From NCBI GenBank assembly GCA_900498245.1, contig LS998015.1:132380-196379 (forward strand): a stretch of 64,000 bases of DNA. The letters run 5' to 3'. The translations under genes and the position numbers were made by a program. Numbering within the stretch: the first letter of the stretch is position 1; every line of letters begins with the position of its first letter. Positions 8,727-17,115 of the stretch are shown here, one piece after another. This DNA comes from Candidatus Zixiibacteriota bacterium. GTDB lineage: Bacteria; Zixibacteria; MSB-5A5; GN15; PGXB01. The notes beneath the pieces were generated by a model, which saw only the letters and a program-made list of their open reading frames with translations, made no database searches and had not been told where the DNA came from.

Positions 8727-8993
8727 CGCCACTCCTTTCCGTTGGCAGTTTTGCCGCCAACTAACCAGGGTTATGGCGCCTTCCGGACATTGCACCTAGT
8801 TATACGGCCTTTGACAAGAAATGATTGAATTTTAATAATTTTCCCTGGGACCATAAAATAATTGATGAATTCTCAAAAACTCCCTTAACTTTTATTTGAT
8901 GATTGACGATCATTTAATTGCAATTGTATCGAGAAATATCAATTGAGTAATAATGTCATTATTAGGGCCTAAATATAATTCGAAATTAAAAAT

Positions 8994-9057
8994 GGGTCTC
9001 ATCATTCAAGCTCCGGACATTGCAATTTAACCGGCGCTGACACAGATGATGAGACCC
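8994..9057. repeat. 12-bp inverted repeat, long-loop hairpin
   Basis: GGGTCTCATCAT at 8994-9005 and its exact complement at 9046-9057, 40 bases apart. On the minus strand it is followed by ATTTTTAATTT, so it may end transcription from the DUF2779 operon. The sequence TCCGGACATTGCA in its loop (9012-9024) also occurs at 8782-8794. Otherwise 8727-9419 shows no gene. Confidence 0.55.
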
Positions 9058-9353
9058 TTTATATTTAAAGATCCATTATTTAGCAAGTATACCCACGTAT
9101 TTCTTGCTCAGAAGATAACTTAGACCTCTTGGTTTTAATATAGTACTTCTAATACATGAGTCAAGCGCGAAGTCTGCATTATTTGATTTGATACAAATTT
9201 AACGACTATTATAATATGTTGCTTTTTAGTAATCATGCTCCACTCGGTGCATGCATCGCTTCGCACAAGCATTATTGGTGAGCGATTAAAGTATCTGAGA
9301 TTGCGTCACTGGAGGAATTAAACTAGTCACCCTAAGTCGCGGTTATACAATAC

Positions 9354-9400
9354 TGGCAGTTTCCTGGCCCCCTGCCAAGTTCCGTTCCGCCCTCAAAATC
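9354..9400. repeat. Short hairpin box, copy 1
   Basis: TGGCAG...CTGCCA stem with loop TTTCCTGGCCCC, followed by a CCGCCCTC-like tract. A diverged copy with the same stem and flank is at 18383-18430. Possibly an element end or a terminator; function unknown. Confidence 0.5.
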
Positions 9401-9419
9401 AATTATCCGATCAATCTAG

Positions 9420-10907
9420 TTAAGACACATACGCCTGAAGGTGTCTAAATATTTCAACCATTGCTAATGTATCCATACAGCAATAGTCCAATAACGCCTT
9501 TTTAATACTTTCCTTTTGAGATTCATCTAAGTCATCGAATATTAGCTTCCGCCAGTTTTCCATAGCTTCGGTGCCTCCTTGGATAGATAGGTCTTTGTAG
9601 GAAAATTGGGGTAAGAGCGCGGGCAATACTTTCTTAATTGAAGTTCCGCCTTTGAATCCAGGGTGCAAATAGGACTCCTTAAACACTGTCTCCAAATCAA
9701 AAGTCCGCGCATTGAGATCTAGGAGCATTTGGGCGTGAAGCGGATTCAATTCAGCCATCTCTTTGTTTCTCGTATTTTCGAATGAAGCGTGCCAGGAAAC
9801 AACTTTTCCGCCGCTGCAATCAATGCCTTTCAAGTATTCCAAAAGATTGCCCGGAACATCAGCAATGCTTGTGCCGAGATATTCGTAATGCTGAAGTGTT
9901 CCGTCTTTATGAAGTTTATGAATCGACACCTGAAACGGAATATGCTGATAAGGCCCATACCCATCAAGAATGGGAATAGCGGCGCAGTAGGTTTCATAAT
10001 CGAGGAAGTATAGGGGATAGGACAGCGAATCCAGAAGTTTCTTAATTGCGTCATGGTCAATTTGTGGCTTTTGCGATCTAGCCACTTGCACTTGATTATT
10101 TTGTATATCCGTCAATTTGAAGCTGTCCGACACATCTTCTATCTTTACAATTCCGGACTGGATAATAGTCTTAATTTTCTCCGGACGAATTCTAAGGATA
10201 TCATGTACGGAATAATCCGGCACGTCCGGGTTGAAAACACCAAAACTCGAACAGTGATTCCCTCTAGTCAAATAGAGACAGTCACAAAAGACCAGGTCGA
10301 TCTGGTCCTTATTCAACAAAGTTAAAGCCTCCAGCATTTCGGCGGCAGTGTTGTCAGCGGCCTTCTGTACATCCTCTGACACATCATGTATTTTAAGGAG
10401 TTCCTTAACGTTCAGTTTCCCCGCCCTCCTATATTCCTTATTGAGGTGCACTATGAACGTTCGATCTACAGAAACTCCGGATTGCTCCAGCACAAGTTTT
10501 TGAAAGGTGACATCCTTTATGTGGTTGTGAGATCTGTCAGTTTTTACCTCGGTCGAAGACTTGACTTCATAAATATCCCACTTGTCAGTATCAGCATTGA
10601 AGCGGAGTATATCAATCCTCGCGAGGCAGTTGTTATTGGAAACCGTAGTGGCTTGAAATATCGGGGAAGTGTGACTGTCAATTAGTCTTTTGGTTTCCAA
10701 CAAAGATTGCTCCAATTCGCTGCTCACAAGGGTGCCATTTGGGAATAAAGAATGGGCCAAAAGCTCTACTTCTTGACCCTCTTCAATCTTACTTTCCTCA
10801 AAGTCCGTTGGCACCGGGGCAATATAAAGGTCGGGTCGTTTCTTTTTGAGCCACAAGCACTTGGAGCACTGCAAATATTCAATGAAATCAGTTTTTGTTA
10901 AGTACAT
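9420..10907 (-). CDS. DUF2779 protein with PD-(D/E)XK-like nuclease core
   Basis: 495 residues. The N-terminus (LTKTDFIEYLQCSKCLWLKK) is the usual opening of DUF2779 proteins. A PD-(D/E)XK-like pair is seen at D~96 (ARIDILRF) and E-x-K at ~116 (IYEVKSSTEVK). The C-terminal half starts YFLDYETYCAAIP (~300) and continues with acidic residues spaced like a DnaQ/RNase H-type exonuclease. Likely a nucleic-acid nuclease, inferred from motifs. It starts 46 bases after the ATPase gene 10954-13935 and is surely co-transcribed, so the two probably form one defence module. N-terminal CSKC may bind a metal cluster. Confidence 0.8.
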   Translation of the reverse strand: MYLTKTDFIEYLQCSKCLWLKKKRPDLYIAPVPTDFEESKIEEGQEVELLAHSLFPNGTLVSSELEQSLLETKRLIDSHTSPIFQATTVSNNNCLARIDILRFNADTDKWDIYEVKSSTEVKTDRSHNHIKDVTFQKLVLEQSGVSVDRTFIVHLNKEYRRAGKLNVKELLKIHDVSEDVQKAADNTAAEMLEALTLLNKDQIDLVFCDCLYLTRGNHCSSFGVFNPDVPDYSVHDILRIRPEKIKTIIQSGIVKIEDVSDSFKLTDIQNNQVQVARSQKPQIDHDAIKKLLDSLSYPLYFLDYETYCAAIPILDGYGPYQHIPFQVSIHKLHKDGTLQHYEYLGTSIADVPGNLLEYLKGIDCSGGKVVSWHASFENTRNKEMAELNPLHAQMLLDLNARTFDLETVFKESYLHPGFKGGTSIKKVLPALLPQFSYKDLSIQGGTEAMENWRKLIFDDLDESQKESIKKALLDYCCMDTLAMVEIFRHLQAYVS

Positions 10908-10953
10908 ATAGTTGCTAAGTTCGTTAGAAAAGCCTATTTGCCTTTATGCACAC

Positions 10954-13935
10954 TTAGGCTATTCTCACCTTCTCCGACAATTGATACTTTCGATTTCGAT
11001 TTCCAAAGGCAGTTTTGCCGCCCTCAAGAATGTCACAGACCTGTTCTAGAATTCCGTCTTCCAAGTCCTCAACTGGCACATTGGGTAGCTTTTCCGCCTG
11101 ATTCTCAAGTGAGCCTGAAGTATACTGTAGCCGCGGTTGCCGTTCGCCATGATAATTGGCAATAATTACCTGCTCCGCATCCGTATTCACGACCAAGTTG
11201 GGATTATGTGTCACCATTATTATTTGCCTATATACTTTTCGCTCACGAAAGTACTGCATCAAATCACTGTACACGGACAGATTGTCTAGGTTCTCTTCAG
11301 GTTGGTCGATTATCAAGGGACGGCAGTCATCTTTGTCAATGGCCAGATAGAGCATCATTAGAATGATGCCCTTTTGGCCTGGGGACAAAAGATATAAGTC
11401 AACTCCGTCAAACTTAAGCGATGACACAACCTCGAAATATTCTGGATCATAGAGCCAATTGTAGTAATGCTGAATTGTAAGACCCTCTTTTAATTGCTGC
11501 ACTACGTCGATCGGTTGCCCTTCACACTCGCGGAATTGGCCTTCAAGGGATGCCAAGCGAGCCTTGGTACTCGCTTCATTTATTGATAGCTTCATACACT
11601 CCTCCCAAGCAGTATCCAATGCTTTCCCCAATGCCCGCAACTCACGAAAATTGCCTCTGCGAGTTCGGTCCAATATGTTTAGCCCAACATCACAATGTTC
11701 TTTGATTCGATAGTGGATCTTTGCCTCAAAGACCAGACGTTTCTTAGTCTCAGAGCCCGCGAGCAATGACGCCTGCAGCGGAGTGTAAAGCGCCTCTATT
11801 TTGGTCTTCTCGCGCTGGAGGATTTCAAAATAATCACAGTAATGTTTTAGACGCTCCTCTTCAAGATGCTTCTGCTCAGGCAAAAGCACCGAATCTATGT
11901 TCTCAAGCTCGAGTTTAATAGCCTTAACAGCGGTTTCAGTTTCCTGAATCACTTTCTTTTGCTGCTGATATTTGAGTTTCTGAGTTTCATACGCTCGAGT
12001 TTCCTTGCTTTTTCGATTTATGGTATCACCGAGCTCTTTGAGATTATTAGCAAACATCGCCTCCGTACTAATTCCGCAGAGAATGCCGACTGGTTCCTTT
12101 TCACCTGACCTAATTGTATCTATCTCACCCTTGAGTGCAGTGGCTCGTTCGTTCAGTATCTTAGCAATACCGGTTCGATTCAGATTCACTTTGAATTCAT
12201 CGGACAGTGGGATTTCGGCAGCGCTGAGTAGCTTCCCAATTTCTTCTTCAAACTCCGTAATGCTGTGTCCGAATGACTCAACTTGAGCCTGCACCTCGTC
12301 CACAACATTGATAGTTCCCTGTCTTGTCGCAATGGCTTCTTCAAGCCGTCTCTTTTGCTCCTCCAGAGTCGCTAACTCATCCTGCGCCTTCTGGTCTTCC
12401 TCGGGCAATTTCGGCAGAGATTTCCTGAGTCGCTTCAATTCCTCTTGGCGCTGTTTTAAATCTTCCTGCTTCTTACCCTTGCCTTCGATTGTCCAAATAA
12501 TACCCGATAGTCTAGCATTGGCCTCAGAGATTTTCTTGCTCAACTGTCGCTTCTCATTTGTAAACTGCCGAAGCGCTTTTGACTGCAGTTCCTTGAAATT
12601 CGATGCGCCTAAACGTTCAGTCTCATCCAGGGCTTGAAAAATCACGTTCTCAATTTGCCGCTGCAATTCACCACTGTGCTCCGGAGCACATAGCTCTTCT
12701 ACGGCACCTTGCGGCAAATACCTAACGAGACCTGCATCATCCTTCAGTTTCCCCACTTCAAACGTAGTCGTGGTGCCATCAGCCCAATCAGTGGTGATAG
12801 TGGCACCGCTAATTGATTCTTGGTGTCTATCGGCTTTCCGTAGAAATGCGTCCGAGTGCGGATCGCTACTTCCAGCTCCATACGCTATGGCCTCGGCAAG
12901 AGCGGATTTGCCAGAACCACGCCCACCGATAATAGTCACGAGGTCGCGATTAAGTGGCAATTCAAAGTTATTTGGAAACCAGTTTTTGGAGTCGCGTATG
13001 ATGATACGTTGAATAACTTTGTGATCCGCCTTGAAATTTGGAGGAGCGTCACCAATAAAAACTCGCTCTTCTGGCTCATTCATTACCTGCTTAAGCCCGG
13101 CAAAAGTGGGATCTGCCTTAATCCATTGAAGCGTTGTGCCCACATCTTCAAGTCTGTGCGCGTCTGAACCATGCAAGATCAGTGGATTGAGATTATTATT
13201 CTTAAGGTCGATTCGATGCTCTGCAATCTTCGCCGGGTCATTGACGCACGTCATCGCAAAATGGCTGCGGTTGATCAGGTCTCTTTTCTCCGCAGCGGAT
13301 TGATCCCATCGCGCCTGATCCCACTCCGAAAAGCCAATAGCCGTAACGTACTTTCCGCGAAAGCAGGACTTTCCCTCTAGGCACTTCATAATATCCTCCC
13401 TGCTGTAGGTAATATTGTCGAACCCTACCTGCAAATCAGTCTTATTACGGACCGGATTTCCTTCCGGAGCCTGTTGCTTTATTTGCCTGCCTAGATCGCT
13501 AAGAGACCTTACTGTCGGCGTCTGCTGCCACTCACTCTTGTCAGTAATGTGATATCCTTTCGATAGACAATTCAAAAGCTGTTCGCGGATGTCAGGGATA
13601 GACACAGAGGTATCGAAAAGAACATGGAAGTTGTGACGACGTTTAGAGTTTGTTGTACCGGCGAAAGTATCAAGACGAAATTCTATGTTTGGTATGAGAA
13701 GGGCAATATTGGGAAATTCGCTTTTGCGTGCTTTGAGTTTCTCATATCCATCAATAAACAAATAATCACAAATACCGAGAACCTTAACTTCAGATGGGAG
13801 CGAAGAAATCTTTGCGACAAATTGATTCCAGATTTCGGGCGTATCTCCACCATATTGTTGAACAATGGACTGAGGGGTGTGGATATGCAAATCCCATTTA
13901 CGCCATTCAGAACCTCTGGGAAATTGACCACTCAT
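10954..13935 (-). CDS. PHP-domain SMC-like ATPase (TrlF-like)
   Basis: 993 residues. N-terminal PHP phosphoesterase/nuclease domain: WDLHIHTP (H17, H19), GICDYLF, NFHVLFD and GSDAH near 257, the metal ligands of the family. Walker A GGRGSGKSA near 340, a long coiled coil (~450-750), ABC signature LSPGQKG near 850, Walker B LIIDQPEENLDN near 878, and a late MVTHNPN switch. This RecN/SMC-like layout matches the family annotated as TrlF-type AAA-like ATPases, thought to act in defence against phages or plasmids. The ATG follows TGGGAG. First gene of the operon with the DUF2779 nuclease; a DNA/RNA-sensing ATPase that licenses cleavage is the natural inference. Confidence 0.85.
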   Translation of the reverse strand: MSGQFPRGSEWRKWDLHIHTPQSIVQQYGGDTPEIWNQFVAKISSLPSEVKVLGICDYLFIDGYEKLKARKSEFPNIALLIPNIEFRLDTFAGTTNSKRRHNFHVLFDTSVSIPDIREQLLNCLSKGYHITDKSEWQQTPTVRSLSDLGRQIKQQAPEGNPVRNKTDLQVGFDNITYSREDIMKCLEGKSCFRGKYVTAIGFSEWDQARWDQSAAEKRDLINRSHFAMTCVNDPAKIAEHRIDLKNNNLNPLILHGSDAHRLEDVGTTLQWIKADPTFAGLKQVMNEPEERVFIGDAPPNFKADHKVIQRIIIRDSKNWFPNNFELPLNRDLVTIIGGRGSGKSALAEAIAYGAGSSDPHSDAFLRKADRHQESISGATITTDWADGTTTTFEVGKLKDDAGLVRYLPQGAVEELCAPEHSGELQRQIENVIFQALDETERLGASNFKELQSKALRQFTNEKRQLSKKISEANARLSGIIWTIEGKGKKQEDLKQRQEELKRLRKSLPKLPEEDQKAQDELATLEEQKRRLEEAIATRQGTINVVDEVQAQVESFGHSITEFEEEIGKLLSAAEIPLSDEFKVNLNRTGIAKILNERATALKGEIDTIRSGEKEPVGILCGISTEAMFANNLKELGDTINRKSKETRAYETQKLKYQQQKKVIQETETAVKAIKLELENIDSVLLPEQKHLEEERLKHYCDYFEILQREKTKIEALYTPLQASLLAGSETKKRLVFEAKIHYRIKEHCDVGLNILDRTRRGNFRELRALGKALDTAWEECMKLSINEASTKARLASLEGQFRECEGQPIDVVQQLKEGLTIQHYYNWLYDPEYFEVVSSLKFDGVDLYLLSPGQKGIILMMLYLAIDKDDCRPLIIDQPEENLDNLSVYSDLMQYFRERKVYRQIIMVTHNPNLVVNTDAEQVIIANYHGERQPRLQYTSGSLENQAEKLPNVPVEDLEDGILEQVCDILEGGKTAFGNRNRKYQLSEKVRIA

Positions 13936-14103
13936 AATAACGCTCCCATTTAATAATAAAATTCACTAAGGAATTGTTGCCTTAGTATAATGATATTTAT
14001 AACGCTTCGCCAGTATTTTAGCCGGAGATCCCATATAAGCCAAATTTCCGCATTTTTGTACCAGATCCGGCAAATTTAAGATTTCACTCGCCTCTTCTTA
14101 CTT

Positions 14104-14997
14104 CTAAAAGGCGTCAAAGGGATGTTTAAGCATCTGCGCCCGCAGGTGCTCCGGACTTGCAGCGAGGTATATGGTCGTCGTCTTGATATCACTATGTCCG
14201 AGAATCTTGGAAAGCGAAAAAATGTCACAGCCGCCCTCCAGCATAATGGTAGCGAAAGTATGTCGGAGCTTGTGAATGCTAAACTGGATGCCCGATTTGT
14301 CTTTCAAGAAATCCACGAGCCGCTTCAAGCCCGCTTCAGTGAAACCCATATCCCGGTGCATTGAAACAAAGAATGCTGAACAGGCCTTATTAAGACGAAT
14401 GCGCTGCTCGCGATAGCGGTTCAATATTCTGCCCAGAGTGGGGCCAATGGGAATGATCCGATCTTTATTTCCTTTGCCTTGGTGAACAAATATTGCCATA
14501 TTAGCCAAGTCAACATCCGGCATTTTCAATTGAAGCAATTCACTTTTTCTCAAACCGGCTAAGATGAAGGTCGCCAGGATAGCATAATTCCGATATCGTT
14601 GAAAAGCATGGGGGAAAGGATAATTGCTGACAACATCCAATAGATGCAGTGCCTCTTGCTTGGTCAACCTGGACGGAAGCTTTTTTGCCTTCCTGGGCAT
14701 TTCAATATCCGTGGTTGGATTTGATGTTAGGTAACCCTGGCCTACACACCAGCGAAAGAAGACCGCAAGGGAATTCAGATAAGTAATAAACGTCGTCGGG
14801 GCCCAATGTTTTTCCTGCCTGCCATAATAAAAAAACTCTCTAACCTTAAATTCGCTACAGTCCCCAACCTCCTGAGCCTGAATATGTCTTTGCAGGTGTG
14901 TTACAGTGGCCCGATAGCGATCAATGGTTTTCTTTGAATATCCCCGAACATAATTTGAATAATTACAAAAATCATTAAGAGCCGATGAAAGTTCCAT
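14104..14997 (-). CDS. Tyrosine recombinase 2 (phage-type integrase)
   Basis: 297 residues, co-linear with recombinase 1 throughout and clearly its paralogue. Catalytic residues visible: R150 in LAGLRKSEL, H/R in HKLRHTFA, H in LGHSDIKTT, Y in TTIYLAA. It starts about 50 bases from the isolated tRNA-Thr 3' half at 15050-15089, repeating the geometry of recombinase 1 and the intact tRNA. Probably the integrase of the element carrying the PHP/SMC ATPase and DUF2779 genes. Confidence 0.9.
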   Translation of the reverse strand: MELSSALNDFCNYSNYVRGYSKKTIDRYRATVTHLQRHIQAQEVGDCSEFKVREFFYYGRQEKHWAPTTFITYLNSLAVFFRWCVGQGYLTSNPTTDIEMPRKAKKLPSRLTKQEALHLLDVVSNYPFPHAFQRYRNYAILATFILAGLRKSELLQLKMPDVDLANMAIFVHQGKGNKDRIIPIGPTLGRILNRYREQRIRLNKACSAFFVSMHRDMGFTEAGLKRLVDFLKDKSGIQFSIHKLRHTFATIMLEGGCDIFSLSKILGHSDIKTTTIYLAASPEHLRAQMLKHPFDAF

Positions 14998-15049
14998 AGT
15001 AATAAGTTGATTAAATTGTAAATACCGCGAAACCTCTGCAGTATTTTTC

Positions 15050-15089
15050 TGGAGCCGTTGGGCGGATTTGAACCGCCGACCTACTCCTT
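15050..15089 (-). repeat. tRNA-Thr 3' half (attachment-site copy)
   Basis: Forty bases identical to 7744-7783, i.e. precisely the 3' exon of the intron-split tRNA-Thr gene: anticodon-loop AA, GGAGT, T-arm and CCA. No 5' half or intron follows; instead the 215-bp repeat starts at once. Such anticodon-loop-to-CCA segments are the standard identity block of tyrosine integrases. Confidence 0.85.
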
Positions 15090-15301
15090 ACCATCAAATC
15101 AACCGAGACCAAAAATGAAAAAATGGGCTTATCTATTGAGTGAAATCATCATTTGCCATTTTTTATAAAAGGGAGCCGGTGGACCTGTTCTCTACAATAT
15201 AGGGAGAGGAAAAAGCGATTAAAAAATACTGCAATGATTGAAGTATTTGGTTGGTAAGATGCGACTCAGAGACTTTATCATTTCTAAATGAGGTTTTCAA
15301 G
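15088..15301. repeat. About 215-bp direct repeat, copy B
   Basis: Second copy of the sequence at 8160-8377; here it abuts the tRNA 3' half with only the shared TT as junction. Its last bases run into a recombinase relic. Confidence 0.8.
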
Positions 15302-15385
15302 GGTGAGCGTCTCAACGTCTCCACGCATTGCAGATGTCGGGATATAACGCAAATATGTCGCGGTCATCCGGGTAAATCGCCGCAG
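15284..15385 (-). pseudogene. C-terminal relic of a recombinase-3-type integrase
   Basis: On the minus strand the sequence encodes MTATYLRYIPTSAMRGDV then ETLTLENLI and a stop, closely matching the last 30 residues of recombinase 3 (MTATYLRCLPTTAMRGDV). Nothing recognisable of the rest remains. It shows that a fourth integrase once sat here. The stretch 15386-15570 holds nothing else I can identify. Confidence 0.75.
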
Positions 15386-15570
15386 AAAGCCTTTCCACAC
15401 TCTAAAACGGTAATCCAGCCATGAGACTGATAATTCATCGGAGATTTCTATCAATACTAATCAAATACAAATTATCAGAAGAATAAACTAATTTAGATCC
15501 CTAAAGGATAAGAGTCTCGACCAACACATATTAATTGTGCGGTCAGTCACTTAGAATAAAACAGAATTAT

Positions 15571-16116
15571 TTATTGACCGAGTAATTGCCTTAATTCATT
15601 CAAGGATTTCTTCATTCCCCTTCGGTTTATTCCCAAAAAAGGTATGTCTATTTTTTCATTGGCTAACTGGTTTCTTAAAGCTTCGATATAAAGACCGGGA
15701 CGATGGAATGCCCCCCTTGATGAATACTGGATTTTAATTGAGCATGAAGGTGAATACTCTATCCCCAAGATTGCCACTATTTCATAGCCGCTTGCTAAAA
15801 GGCCTCTAATCATTAATGCCATTTCTGAAGCCAATCGATGACAAATTTCTCTAAATTCGGGCGTGTCATATTGTTCTATCCCATTCGGTCCTCTTTTAAG
15901 ACCGCTTACGTATCCACCAAGTTGGCTTTCGGGACATGGCATTTGAATCAAATTTAAATCATGCTGTAATATTTCCTCAATTATTGGTTTGATCACGGCT
16001 CGCCAACCATATCTAACAATACCTTGAGCTTGAAAAGCCTGACAGATTAAACAAAATGGAATGAAGATAAATTTCTTGCTTCGTTCGTCCGGGACTTTTA
16101 TTTTTGCAGTGGTCAT
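15571..16116 (-). CDS. TudS-related putative desulfidase (DUF523-like)
   Basis: 181 residues. The MPCPES motif followed by GG (LIQMPCPESQLGG) and a buried Cys-containing first strand (FIPFCLICQAFQAQGI) match the CD3072/TudS-related group, relatives of thiouracil desulfidase that hold a labile Fe-S cluster on three cysteines. Other cysteines: C in RLASEM-region and EYSPSCS. It overlaps the PP-loop ATPase gene by four bases, so the two are translationally coupled. Likely role: sulfur handling on a nucleobase or small molecule, inferred from family. Confidence 0.7.
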   Translation of the reverse strand: MTTAKIKVPDERSKKFIFIPFCLICQAFQAQGIVRYGWRAVIKPIIEEILQHDLNLIQMPCPESQLGGYVSGLKRGPNGIEQYDTPEFREICHRLASEMALMIRGLLASGYEIVAILGIEYSPSCSIKIQYSSRGAFHRPGLYIEALRNQLANEKIDIPFLGINRRGMKKSLNELRQLLGQ

Positions 16117-16832
16117 AGAATTCCTCCTTGATTTAGAAAAGCCTTTGGTTGGGTAGTAATTAATTTTCGCCCCCGAGGCAATACAATTTTGTCGAAATAT
16201 TTTCTTACAGCCTTTTGAATTTCTTTATCGGGCATTATTCCGTCTGGCAAAGAAACACCAATTAAACATTGAGGCTCTAGTGTTTTAGGAATAAATCCTC
16301 TTAATAGTAAAAGATTTTTCCTTTCCCAATCTGAATCTAGGTCCCATACCGGCAACAATAATTCTATTGAATATTCTAAGAACATTTTTTTAAATCCCTC
16401 AATCATATTAGGTAATTCTATTACAAAACCCTGATCTTTGCGAGCCCCATCAGCAATATACTTTATTCCCATCTGCTTTGCTTTTATGGCCGACCAAATA
16501 TACATTGCTGATCTACAAGTTAAACAATGAAACTGGGAAATGGTTAGTTCGCCATACTCTTTTGATATTTCGCTTGGTTTCAGATTAAAATAAGGCAAAA
16601 TAAACTCTCGCCATATTCCAGCAACAGAGTGTACACCTAAAAACTCTGCCCTATTCTTTCCATATCGCTTTATAATTCTCTTTGCCCCGTGCTCAGCGTT
16701 GTGGGCACCTAAACCGACACCATTTTCAAAGGTTACCATGTAAATTTTATATTTTTCCTCCATCAGATAGCATCCTGCAAGAAAAGAGTCTCTTCCTCCC
16801 GAAAACAACAATATTGCTTCTTTATTATTCAT
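16113..16832 (-). CDS. PP-loop ATPase (thiolation/amidation type)
   Basis: An ATG at 16847 is in frame, but the ATG at 16832 has the better ribosome site (GGAAAGG) and gives the classical PP-loop at the very N-terminus (LLFSGGRDSFLAG, residues 9-21). A CxxC (FHCLTC) lies mid-protein as in sulfur-transferring members. PP-loop enzymes adenylate a substrate before sulfur or nitrogen transfer (ThiI, TtcA, QueC). Its coupled partner is a TudS-like desulfidase, so the pair may add and remove, or relay, sulfur. Substrate unknown. Not a close match to tRNA TtcA or QueC by the motifs visible. Confidence 0.75.
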   Translation of the reverse strand: MNNKEAILLFSGGRDSFLAGCYLMEEKYKIYMVTFENGVGLGAHNAEHGAKRIIKRYGKNRAEFLGVHSVAGIWREFILPYFNLKPSEISKEYGELTISQFHCLTCRSAMYIWSAIKAKQMGIKYIADGARKDQGFVIELPNMIEGFKKMFLEYSIELLLPVWDLDSDWERKNLLLLRGFIPKTLEPQCLIGVSLPDGIMPDKEIQKAVRKYFDKIVLPRGRKLITTQPKAFLNQGGIL

Positions 16833-17068
16833 ATACCTTTCCTTCATTTTCTATCTTCACTTTATGCTATTTGTTTTGTCTTTAGGTTCATCTGTACAGA
16901 GATTATATTACTCTACCATTATTATAGATTAGTATGATAATAAATCATATTATTAATGTCAAATTACTTGTTTCACACCATCACATATTGCACCCCGTAG
17001 GATAATGTCCGCCTAAAATTGGCATTCTAGCATAACGCAATACTGCAAGATCGTCGGAATGCTTATCC

Positions 17069-17110
17069 CCGGAGCCGATGACCGGAATTGAACCGGGGAG
17101 TCGCACTCAC
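17069..17110 (-). repeat. tRNA 3'-end-like fragment next to recombinase 3
   Basis: On the minus strand CCCGG-TTCAATT-CCGGT then CATCGGC-TCC is a T-arm (one mismatch) plus acceptor 3' strand of a tRNA whose 5' strand would read GCCGATG, a threonine-like acceptor. No 5' half is present. Ends six bases from the stop of recombinase 3; probably an attachment-site remnant. Confidence 0.6.
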
Positions 17111-17115
17111 TATCA

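Larger units (their letters stand above)
8160..15089. mobile_element. Candidate tRNA-targeted integrative element
   Basis: About 6.9 kb bounded by copies of the 215-bp repeat and, on the right, by recombinase 2 and a tRNA-Thr 3'-half. Cargo: small acidic protein, DUF2779 protein and PHP/SMC ATPase, all on the minus strand. The ends are not classical attL/attR because the left tRNA is complete and the right lacks its 5' half, so the borders are inferred from the repeats and may reflect an old tandem array. Confidence 0.45.
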
